This document shows positions 1 through 9,236 of a DNA stretch of 64,000 bases, piece by piece (the first letter of the stretch is position 1; every line of letters begins with the position of its first letter). Origin of the DNA: Oikopleura dioica (Eukaryota > Chordata > Appendicularia > Copelata > Oikopleuridae); NCBI GenBank assembly GCA_907165135.1, contig OU015566.1, forward strand, positions 3,474,501 to 3,538,500. The letters run 5' to 3'. The notes below the pieces were generated by a model. It saw nothing but the letters and a program-made list of their open reading frames with translations. It ran no database searches and was not told the origin of the DNA. Made by a program: the position numbers and the translations under genes.

Positions 1-224
1 ACTCAAAATCATCAAAAACTCGAGACGAAGTCCAAAAAATAATCTCAAAATTGAAAATTTTGGGATAATTTTTCAAATTTTTGCACAAAACTGGAAAACC
101 AGAATTATTTTTAAAGAACGAATCGACAAAAAATGGTTATTTTTGACTCAAAATCAAAAGCTTACATTTTTACCTGAATTATGAATTTGTTCTTCTGAGA
201 AGAAAAAAATCGTTATTCTGAAAA

Positions 225-345
225 TCAGTCTCTTTGTCTTTGATTCTTCAAACACGAGGCGCAGATCAGACAATGTCGGTCGTAGAATTCCCGCGTTTCA
301 AAGCTGTTTGAACAGCACAAGCAGTTGAAATATTCAAAGTAAATA
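225..345 (-). other. possible last exon of a C2HC zinc-finger gene
   Basis: Read on the minus strand, this stretch gives a short open frame containing FNCLCCSNSF, then a run ending RHCLICASC and a stop. The spacing C-x2-C-x12-H-x3-C fits a C2HC-type finger. No acceptor AG in a usable frame was found just upstream, and the rest of the gene is not visible, so this may be a partial or decayed exon or a chance match. Confidence 0.25.
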
Positions 346-998
346 ATTAACCCCCGGAAGCGTCATTCTACCATCTTAGATAGTCACTCTATTTTCTTTA
401 TTAAAATGGTTTATTCTGCAAAAAGCTGTTTCTTGGAATCAAGCAAGCATTGCCGCTGATTTGAATCAAGATAAACTTCTGAATAATCCATTTTTTCCGG
501 CGATCATAGAAGTCAGATGTGAAACAGCTGTTTTCTTTCATAAATTTGAGCAAAATTTTGATTTGCCATGAAATTTCATCCTCAGAAAATGTAACTTGTA
601 ATTCCTTTTCGTATAGCCAATTGTTATCATCAAAGAGTATACAGTATACTGTATACTTCATTCATAATTTTTCTCAAGAACTGTTTACTAAAATGAAACA
701 TTAATTTTCTTAAGATCACAATTATTTATGAATTCTCTTTATTCTCTTTTTTTTCTTAATCTTGAATGAAAAATTATCAAATAAATCAGTAAAATATTGA
801 GGAAAATCTGAATTATTTAATTAAAAGAAAAAATTTAGAGAATTTATTATTAATTCTTTGAAATAATGATTTACATAGCAAAACAGTCGGTGAAATACTA
901 GCAGAGTACTTTAAAAATCGCAGTATCCAAATATTTATCGATAAATTCCGAGCCACGCCTCGGTTAAAAAAAAATCTGCAAGAAACTAGTTCGAAAAA
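346..998. other. AT-rich intergenic stretch
   Basis: No gene is supported here. A minus-strand open frame of 86 codons (401-661) has plausible composition and a reverse AATAAA near 398-403, but no recognisable motif and no introns. A short TA-rich palindrome (GTATACAGTATACTGTATAC) lies near 636-656. Confidence 0.4.
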
Positions 999-3208
999 AT
1001 GGGACAGCTGAAAACAGTCTGCCTCACTCTTTTTGGCGTTTTTCTTGCGCGTTTTGCTTATCAACAGTATGAGAAAACGAAGAGACTCAGAATCGATCAA
1101 AGCCCCTTGTTTTCGGAGGAGCTAGAAGGGACAGTGAAGGAATATCCGGCGAAGAAGAGGATTGAAGAAGTGGTGCCGGGCGTTTATGCAGCGATTGATT
1201 ACAGTCTCGCTTCTAGGTTTGTAACAAAGGAAGATCTATTTACTTATTCTTGAAGCCTTCTGATAGTCGATGAAAACCGCTGGTTCTTCCTTGATTCCAC
1301 CGAAAACTGCAACGTAATGGAAACAATCATCGAGGACTTTGAAAGGCTCCTCGGTCGGCCAAAAGAAGTCACTGGCATCGCACTCACTCACTTTCACCCG
1401 GACCATTGTTTTGGAACCGGATCAATTCTCGCCTTTGCCGAGTCGCTTGACCAAGAAAGGGTTCCGGACATCTGGGCGCATGAGAAATTCAAGAGCGAGA
1501 ACGAAAAGTTTATTCATTTGTCTTACCTTGGTTTTCGAAGAGCGACCAGCCAATTTGGCCACAAGTTGGAGAAAGAGAGGCAGATTAATGCGGGCATTGG
1601 GCACAGATTGACGCATAGAGATAATGAAGTCTGCTATGTCCCGTAAGTTTGAACTAAAAAATTTTTGAAAAATAATTCTGAAAAAAAATTTCTAAAAAAA
1701 AATTTCTGAAAAAAAACTTTTTGAAAAAAAAATCTGAAAAAAAATTCTGAAAAAAATTTCTGAAACAAAAATTCGACTCAAAATCGTCTCAAAAAGCCAT
1801 TTTTCAGGCCCTCAAAAACGTTCGAAAAAGAAGTTTCGATTCCCTTTGGAAAATTCACCATCACTCTTTTCCACGCTCCTGGAGAAACAGACGATCAAAT
1901 CTCCATTTTCATCCCCGAAGAAAAAGTGCTGATCCCAGCAGACAACGTCTACCCCCACTTCCCAAATCTCTACCCGATTCGCGGAGCGCCCGTTCGGTCT
2001 GTCAGACAATGGGCCAACACCGTCGCCAATTTCAGAAAGATGAAGGCAGAGCATATGGTCGGCATGCACAGTCCTGTTGTTCACGGAGCGAAAGAAATTG
2101 ATGAAATTCTAGTGACGTATCACGATGGAATGAAATTTGTCCACGATCAGACTGTCAGACTGATGGAAAATCTGTACACGATTGAGGATATTGTGGAAAT
2201 TGTCAAATTGCCGAAATTGTTGGCGGAACATCCATGGCTTGAACAGACGTACGGAAAAGTAGAATGGTGCGTAAGGGGCGTCTACTCGGCATACATTGGC
2301 TGGTTCGATGGATTGCCCAGAAATCTCCGCCCGCTGCATCCAAAAATCACTTCGAAAAAGCTCTTGAAAATCGCCGACAAAAGCAAAATCGCTGCTGAAA
2401 TTCATGAAAGCATCGAATCCGGGCTAAACTGCAAAGAACCAAATTGTGCTCATAAAAATCTCCAGTGGGCGCTAGAATTGGTCGATATCATGATTTACTC
2501 AGGTTGTCTGTTTTCTTTTTCATGATTTAAAAGACTGAAAATTTCAGAAATCGATGAAGAGGTGAAAATTCAATCCGAATCGAATTTCCACCCGAAAAAG
2601 CTGACGAAAGAAGAGTTCCTCAAAGCAAAAATCTTCATCCTCCAAGCCATCGCCGAGGTCCAATCAAATCCGACCGCAAGAAATTGGTACCTCAACGAAG
2701 CGAATATTCTAGCGACAAACAACGGTAATTCACCCTCGATTTTTTGCCCAAATTTTCAGGAAACCGGCCCTTCAAACTTTTATCAATAAAATTCTAGTGC
2801 CGACAATAACCCCTGAAGTAAGACGAACTCACATGACGAACTTGTCGGTTGACTTGATTCTTCGAAGCTTTGAAACCAGAATGAACGCCCCAAGAGCTCT
2901 TGTCGAATATGAACGAAAATGCTTCTATTTCAATATCGATGAGAAAGAATACAATTTGCTGATTCGAAATGGCGTTCTTGTCAATATCGAAGAGGTAAGA
3001 AACAAGTCGAAAATCGTCCTAAAAATTGGAGCTCTAGAAATGCGAGGAAATTCACAATGGCTTGATTGGAACTTCGGAAAAATTCAAAGATTTGTTAACC
3101 CATCCAGCCACTGCGGTCGCGAATTTGGCAAAAGGGGATTTGAAGATTCTCGGCTCAATAACCGACTTTGTTAAATTTCTTACTCTTTTCAGACCTGTTC
3201 ATAAATAA
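999..3208 (+). CDS. alkylsulfatase-like metallo-beta-lactamase fold hydrolase (BDS1/SdsA1 type)
   Basis: Six exons are predicted. Exon 1 starts MGQLKTVCLTLFGVFLARF, a hydrophobic N-terminus that may anchor or target the protein. Exon 2 carries the metal-binding motif THFHPDHCFGTGS, the HxHxDH signature of the metallo-beta-lactamase fold. Exon 3 contains FHAPGETDDQ and the long helical region typical of the alkylsulfatase dimerisation domain. The last exons resemble the SCP2-like C-terminal domain of alkylsulfatases, which can bind hydrophobic substrates. Family members hydrolyse alkyl sulfate esters; the substrate here is unknown. The intron near 2725-2797 was chosen to keep frame (ATNN joined to VPTITPEV), and the last acceptor near 3043 gives the frame ending TDFVKFLTLFRPVHK. 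AATAAA lies at 3224-3229. The family call is firm; exact joins are predictions. Confidence 0.82.
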
Positions 3209-3256
3209 TTTTTGCCCGAAAGAAATAAAGAAAAGGGATCCGCTATTGTCTAACTG

Positions 3257-3302
3257 TGTTCGTTGGCGAACAGACAGGTTTGACACCCGTCAATCTGACG
3301 GG
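3257..3302. other. two adjacent perfect small hairpins
   Basis: TGTTCG/CGAACA with a 4-nt loop (3257-3272) is followed by CCCGTCA/TGACGGG with a 3-nt loop (3286-3302). They lie just downstream of the alkylsulfatase-like poly(A) signal. Function is unknown; they may be part of a small RNA or of a repeat remnant. Confidence 0.4.
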
Positions 3303-3579
3303 ATTTGAGCCGGCGATTCATTTCAATTTCAGATTCGCCTGTTCAATACCTTCATTTTTCATTATAAATGGAATTATTCGAGGCAATCGAGACTTTTTAA
3401 TTCATTTAATGTCTCGGTTCTGTTCGGTCTGAGTAATTTATTCAATTAATAATTAATTTAGTTTGTCTGAAAATTTTCAGCGATGAGCCTATGACGAGAA
3501 TGAATCATTTGATGTAGCGCCATATTCCGAAATGCTCCTTGACGCCCTACTAAATCCCGAATAAATTAATTTAATTCAA

Positions 3580-3587
3580 TATATAAG
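3580..3587 (+). promoter_or_regulatory. TATA box for the small secreted protein gene
   Basis: TATATAAG lies about 90 nt before the ATG at 3672, leaving room for a TSS near 3610 and a short leader. This is inferred from sequence and position only. Confidence 0.45.
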
Positions 3588-3671
3588 CGTGATTTTCTCA
3601 ATTATCTGTGCACATCAACGTATTTTTCGACAAAAAAAAAACTCTTTCAAGAAATCGAAAAACAGCTCTCA

Positions 3672-3938
3672 ATGCTTCTTAGTGTTCTTCTTCTTCCAGC
3701 CGCTTTTGGCGACAAAATTTCATTCAACAGAGGGTTGAACAACGCTAGAAAGCACCACTACCGAACGTTTTACAGCCAACTTGGTGAAGCATCGCCGGTA
3801 ATTGTTCACTGCTTCAGAAACTGCGACGAAGAAATGATGAGCTTTCTTGCCCAATTCATGAAAGTTGAGAAAGTCGACGAACCAAAAGATCTTGAAGAAA
3901 TTCCTCGTTTTTACCTGAATTATCTACGCGGTGCTTAG
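3672..3938 (+). CDS. small secreted protein, unknown function
   Basis: A single open frame of 88 codons begins with a signal-peptide-like MLLSVLLLPAAFGDK. The mature part is short and charged, with two cysteines (HCFRNCDEE) and an acidic C-terminal half ending in YLNYLRGA. No family was recognised. A TATA box sits upstream at 3580. It converges with the ZP gene on the other strand. No canonical AATAAA was seen close behind the stop, so the 3' end is unclear. The signal peptide and TATA support a real gene, but a single small exon with no homology remains uncertain. Confidence 0.5.
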   Translation: MLLSVLLLPAAFGDKISFNRGLNNARKHHYRTFYSQLGEASPVIVHCFRNCDEEMMSFLAQFMKVEKVDEPKDLEEIPRFYLNYLRGA

Positions 3939-4286
3939 AATTGCAAAAATTGACCAAAAATGAATAGATTATTGACAATTTATCTTTGAATTCCAAGTCT
4001 TTTTTTTCTGACTTGTCATTGATTGACTATTAATTTTTTGGTGAAAAAGAGATTTTATACTTCTACATTTTTTATTTTTTTTGTTTTGTTTGCAGAAAAA
4101 AGATAAGGAAAAGGTGTTTGTTTGGCAAAGAAAAGTCGTTCCAGTCCGTTCAAGTCATGTGACAAAACATTTAAAAAGTTAAACGTAAAAAGTCTCGCAA
4201 ATTTAGCAAGTTTTTGTCCAAAAATCATTAAATAAATTCCAAACAAAAAAATGAGAAAAGTCAGATTTTCAAGTTTTTCAGAAATT

Positions 4287-5642
4287 TCAGAAGACATTGA
4301 TTCGTGCTTGGACAATGTGGCTTTCTGTCACTTCCATTTCCGTCTGCGCAAATCGTCGTCGCCGAATGCTGGTTGAACCGCAGGCCGTATTGAGGGTACA
4401 ATCACTTGAAGAACCGCAGATGACGACTGTGCACTCGATGTCGATCGGAATTTCGTCCTCCTGGTCAGTGAACTTGAAGGACGCGAATTTCAGTCGGGTT
4501 TTGGAAGGAGGGCTTGGTGTGAGAAAAGCGACTGTATCGTCCTCCACCACGCCATTGTCCATTATCGGGCAGTAATTGTCGATAATCATGTGAGTCTTGT
4601 CAAAGGACGTGGCAGTGCACTGTTTAACGAGCAATTCGTAGTCCGTTCCGGCATTTTCGATTTCGAATTGCAAAAATACTTCTTTCGGAATGACAAAAAC
4701 ATGAGTCGCATCGACGGGAGCATCAAAACTGACACTCCCTTCTTCGTCGTAAACACCAACGCTGACCTCGAAGTTGCCGACCTTGTCTTCGAGAACAACT
4801 CTGTGGTAGTTTTCTTTTGTAAGAATCGCCTTGTCGCCGAGAGAGAGGGTTTGCTCCGTTTTGACGATGCATTTCAAGTCGAGATCCTTAAATAATGTGA
4901 TGAATATTTTTTCTTTTTAAGGACCCCCCCCCCCGGCAGTTTTTGTCGAAAAATGAAATTTCGGAATTTTATAATTTTGACCCCGGAAATGAATTCTACG
5001 GCTCAAAAACGATTTTGAGGCTTCATTTTTTGGGGGTCTTTATAAAGCAAGTTTAACCTGAGGACGCATTAAGGACCAAAAATATGGTGTTTTTAAAAAT
5101 TTTCATTCTTCGAAAGAAAAAGCTAAGGCGGCGGGGGGGTCCTAAAGCCTGATTCTTACCAGGCCATATTTTCTTGAAATATCCCCGATGACTTTGTCCG
5201 CTCGCTCATCTGTAAAGAGACTCGTCTGAAAAACGAGTTCGGTTTTATTTGCATTTTCTGGATCAGGTAACAGCGTTGGGGCGACATGAGCGCAGTTGTC
5301 AAAGATGAAGTTGCCAGTATCGGTTCCATTGACATTTTCAACGGCGCCATTACATCTTGTATCGGGAGCTGTAGAGTTCTTGTCACCTTAATTTTCGATT
5401 ATTATCAGAGCATTGGGGATCAACGACTTACCGAGTAAAACTTTTGTTTTGTCAAGTCCGCTATTCTCAAGAAGACATTCAGGAATCGAGACTTTAAGGA
5501 TACCCCCATCGCAATTGACATAATCCGTCGTCGTATCATTCTTCAAGACATCGAAGGATTCCAACGTACAGTCAGAAGTCTGAGCGCTGATTGCTTGAAA
5601 ACCGGCGAAAAAGGAAAAAAGTTTCATCGCTGCGAAGATCAC
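4287..5642 (-). CDS. zona pellucida (ZP) domain protein, secreted
   Basis: Three exons on the minus strand. Exon 1 has a signal peptide; the best start may be the second ATG at 5627 (MKLFSFFAGFQAISAQ). It is followed by the ZP-N-like opening VNCDGGILKVSIPECLL. Exon 2 (about 5157-5386) is read in the frame giving TRCNGAVENVNGTDTGNFIF. Exon 3 carries the ZP-C half, with CPIMDNG, FKFTDQEDEI and IECTVVICG, paired cysteines, and a basic RRRR site typical of furin cleavage near the end. ZP proteins polymerise into extracellular matrices such as egg coats and mucous or epithelial coverings. No C-terminal membrane anchor is visible after the basic site, which is unusual for the family. It could be an oocyte-coat or house/epithelial matrix component. 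Confidence 0.78.
4917..5146. repeat. inverted-repeat-bounded insertion in the ZP gene intron
   Basis: The second intron of the ZP gene is about 265 nt, much longer than its neighbour of about 45 nt. Its extra part begins TTAAGGACC followed by a C-run and ends with a G-run plus GTCCTAAAG, which is close to the reverse complement. This looks like a small non-autonomous element; no clear target duplication was made out. Confidence 0.45.
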
Positions 5643-5672
5643 TTTGATTTTTTTTCCGGCGCAGCGCTTGAA

Positions 5673-5678
5673 TTTATA
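5673..5678 (-). promoter_or_regulatory. TATA box for the ZP gene
   Basis: On the minus strand TATAAA lies about 30-45 nt upstream of the ZP gene start codons. It is placed by sequence and position only. Confidence 0.45.
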
Positions 5679-6008
5679 TTTTTCTGCATCATGACGCAGC
5701 GTAATTAGCTATTATTAGCGCATGCAAAATTATGTAGTGACTGATTTTCAACTGTCGAAATATCTCCGGAAGACGTTGATCTTCTGATGCAGCCGGTTGT
5801 GACGGCTTTTCTTTGATAATTATTTGGCAAGGTTCAATTAGGAAAAAAAATGCTGAGAATCCATTACGCAATAATCGCAAAAGAATTCGAAAATAACTGG
5901 CACTACGAAAAAAAAAAAGAACTCAAACAAGTCGATAAGTCGCAGCGCAAATTTGCATTCGGCAGAGTTATCAGAAGCTGGTCGCCACGCTAACATCTCA
6001 TAAGTGAA
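5679..6008. other. intergenic region between divergent genes
   Basis: This gap separates the minus-strand ZP gene from the plus-strand esterase. No gene or distinct element was recognised; it presumably holds both upstream regions. Confidence 0.4.
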
Positions 6009-8902
6009 ATGAGAAACGTGATAAAATGGGCGATCGGCATCGGCTGTGCCTGTGCAGTTGGCTTGGCTATCGGCCTGGGGGTTGGGCTCAGCGGCGGTTC
6101 TGATGAAGCTGGTAAGTTTTAAGATATGAAAAATAAGATATTGATGATTAAATTTTTGAGATTTTCAATTTACTGTAGATAATCCTCTAATCAACATAAA
6201 AATTAAAAAAAAATAAAAATATTTAAAATTAAAAAATTTTTTTAATTAAGAATAGTTTTTTTTATTGAAAATTCAAATTCTGTTCTAGATCCTCCAATGC
6301 GCGAGGGCGGATTCAAGGTCGAAACGGAAAATGGCCCTGTTATCGGTTTCGAGTGGGACCCCAATGAGAAAATGGAAGGCGTCTGGGCAAACAAACAGCA
6401 CAATTCCGTCAGCTTCAAGGGCATTCCATACGCCCAGCCGCCCGTCGGCAACTTGCGATGGCGACATCCACGACCCGTTGAATCCTGGGAAAAGCCAATT
6501 GAAGCAAAGAACTTCCGATCTATTTGTCCACAAAAATGCCATGGTCCACCGGGAAGTTGTGACATCAGCGAAGATTGTCTGTATTTGAACGTCTATGTCG
6601 AAAAACGAACTTTGCCGAGCGCGAATGTTCGGGATGGACGAAAAGTTCCCGTTGCGATTTGGTTCCATGGTGGGGCTTTTGCTTGGGGTTCAGGAAGCTC
6701 GCCACTGTACGATGGAAAGTTCATCACGGAACGAATGGATATGGTCGTCGTTACAGTCAACTACAGACTCAGCGCTTTCGGCTTTTTGGCCCTCGAAATG
6801 AACGAAGACGAGCGAAGCCATGCGAACGTTGGCTTTGGCGATCAGCAGCTGGCCGTCGAGTGGGTCCGTCAAAACATCGAGCAGTTCGGAGGAGATAGCG
6901 AGAAAATTATGATATTTGGTCAATCTGCTGGGGGAGTGTCCACGACGCTGCATCTACTCGAGACTCCGGGCATCAACTCTGTAAACATCCACTCAAATCC
7001 ACTCGCCATTCCCGTCAAGGTCGGTCTTATCTTGGAATTTTTCATTATTTGCGCAAATCGAAATAGTTCGATTTTTTTCTGAAAATTTGTTTGTCTTGAC
7101 GTCAAAATGAATCCACTAAAAATTTTTATCAAAAATCAAGACTCTAAATAATTTCCAGGAACACTGGGAGGGACAACGGCAATTCCAGCAGTTCGCGGAG
7201 CTCGCTGGCTGCTACGATTCTGACGATCGAATGGGCTGCCTTCGAAAGATTCCAATGTACAACATCACTCACGATATCGTCCCAAATATGCCCACAATTC
7301 ATTCTCCCCGCCTTCTCCTTGCTGCGATGCCGTTTTCTCCCGTCATCGACCACGTGATCATCAAGAAGCAGCCTTACATCAAGCTCATGGAAGGCGACTA
7401 CGACCAGTCCCGGAACATCATGATTGGAAATACAGAGCATGAAACAGAAATCTTCATCCGTTCAATCTGGCCAAAAGGACCAATCAATGGTGCAACCTAC
7501 GAACTTGCAGTAAGAGCGATCATCCAGCATAACGAAACTGCTGATGCATTTTTGGAACAATATCCAGCTGCCTGCAAGGAAGACAAGCCAAGTGGGAAGT
7601 CTATTTCAGTTGAAGATTGCAAGAAGGGGCTTTGTGATGCTCTCGGCCTCGAAGGAGTTGCTTGTTCAGCTGTTGATGGCACTTTGACAACACTTTGTGA
7701 AGCAGTTAATAGTTAGAAATTTTAATAAGAAATCAGAATTCATGAAATTTTAGCGAATCTTCCTTGCATTGGCGATGATGGCCCAGATGAGCGAGATACC
7801 TTTGAAGAGCCCGGAACTGAATGGATTTTCTCTTGTCCGACCAATCAGATTCTTCAAAAAGCATCCAAGCCAACTTATCGGTAACCCTTTTCAAATAACA
7901 ACCTTTGAAAGATTCTTTAAAGGTGGCACTTTCGAGCTCCAATGATTGCAGATATCTCCCAAGTTGGTGGTTTTCAAGGAATTCCTGACACAGAATCAAG
8001 AGTTCCATCTTTCAAGTCCGCTCTTTTGGGTAAAATCGGCGGTCAGAATCGGGAAGCAGGAGCGGATGAGTATGAAAATTGCAAATATATGAGTTGCCAT
8101 GCGGCTGAGCTCAGGAAATTGATCAAAATATCGACATGGAATACGTTTTAGCTGGAATCGTTTTGATCAAATCATAAGTTACATATTCGCAATTGAGGAA
8201 CAGTTTGACTGCAAAAAATTCGATGAAATTCACGGCGACGACCAAAAATTTATCGAATGTGATGAAAATAACAATGTTTTGCCTTACGGAATGACTTCTG
8301 GTAGGTAGTATGACCTCAAAATTCGGCCAAGTATAATTTGATTTTTTATTTTTCCTAACCCTACTCTTAACCCGGGGGCTTCGCCCCCCGGGACCCCCCT
8401 GGGTAAATGTACGTAGTTCCTAACCCTAAGGCCTAACCTAGGGGGCTTCGCCCCCTTGGAACCCCCCTAACACTAACCTAAAATGAGGGTGGCCGAATTT
8501 TGAGACCATACTACGTTCTGGTAACGTATTCATTTGATGCATTTTCGAATTTTTCCTAGAAAACATGCAGCTTTTGGAGCGATTCATGAGCCGCTACTGG
8601 GCGAATTTCGCCCGAACTGGCGATCCAAATGACTCCACTGGCGCTCAATATTCCGAAGAGCAAAAAGCACAATACGAAAAAGACGGGTCTCTCCCGAAAT
8701 GGGATGCGTTTGGCAACGAGCTGACAACTCTGCATCTCGGCTACAACACAAGAACCCCTGGCTACACTGGAAATGACGATCAGGTTAGTAAATGGCCATG
8801 TTTCTGATAAATAATATTTTCTAGCTGATTGTCGAGGAGAAAAATTGGAAGAAGGATATTTGCGAATTTTGGGACTCGTTGGATATTTATGCCAATCACT
8901 GA
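6009..8902 (+). CDS. cholinesterase/carboxylesterase family (type B) membrane-anchored esterase
   Basis: Exon 1 encodes a short cytoplasmic start and a hydrophobic helix (MRNVIKWAIGIGCACAVGLA), suggesting a type II membrane anchor. Later exons carry esterase hallmarks: GIPYAQPPVGNLRW, SEDCLYLNVYV, the oxyanion-hole WFHGGAFAWGSG, NYRLSAFGFLA, and the nucleophile elbow GQSAGG, with Gln where cholinesterases usually have Glu. The acidic triad member is likely in NTEHETEIF and the histidine in CHAAEL. After CHAAEL the frame continues SWNRFDQIISYIF only if a 37-nt GA-AG intron (8115-8151) is removed. A later intron holds a small inverted-repeat element. The end LDIYANH is followed by AATAAA at 8905-8910. 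The substrate may be acetylcholine or another ester; a non-catalytic adhesion role is less likely with the triad present. Confidence 0.85.
8304..8515. mobile_element. hAT-like non-autonomous element in an esterase intron
   Basis: The ends match as inverted repeats (GTAGTATGACCTCAAAATTC against a right end differing at a few positions). They are flanked by an 8-bp direct repeat TTCTGGTA at 8296-8303 and 8516-8523, the usual hAT target-site size. The duplicated target spans the exon end and donor (TTCTG then GTA), so two equivalent donors now flank the element. There is no coding capacity, and the interior holds GC-rich hairpin repeats. Confidence 0.7.
8371..8467. repeat. dispersed GGGGGCTTCGCCCCC hairpin repeat, copy 1
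   Basis: Two G-run/CTTCG/C-run hairpins, each followed by a C-rich GGACCCCCC-type tail, are separated by CCTAACCCTAA-like sequence. A related double unit lies at 46595-46690. Both copies lie inside introns and next to or within inverted-repeat elements. Confidence 0.6.
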
Positions 8903-8910
8903 TTAATAAA

Positions 8911-9236
8911 TCTAAACTCTTCGTTATTTCTTAAATGAGTTCGTCTTAAATATCTTTCTTTTTCTTGATCTTCGAAATTGACGAAAATTTTGGGGGATAA
9001 CAAATAACGCAAAATGAGCCGTTCTTCAACTGGAGAACCGACTTTCCGTTGCTCGGGTTAATATTCTCTTATAAAGTTCAATGTTAATATTCGGCGAAAT
9101 GTCAAAATTTACGAGCACGATCTTTCCTGAAAACTCGTGTCAAGAAAACTCGTTATATACCTAAATAAATCACAATTACTTAGAGTTTTTCCTCTTTTCA
9201 TTTTTTTTATTTACAGTGCATAACAGAAGAAACTAT
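8911..9236. other. intergenic gap between convergent 3' ends
   Basis: This lies between the esterase poly(A) signal and the stop codon of the kinase gene on the other strand. A reverse AATAAA for the kinase lies near 9208. Nothing else was recognised. Confidence 0.4.

Noticed and set aside
2725-2759. 35-nt GT-AG intron in the alkylsulfatase-like gene
   Set aside because: It breaks the frame; the 73-nt version ending at 2797 keeps frame and joins conserved sequence.
3243-3256. TATTGTCTAAC, resembling the 3' end of the Oikopleura spliced leader as I recall it
   Set aside because: Only about ten bases match, the rest of the leader is absent, and no 5S/SL gene structure is present.
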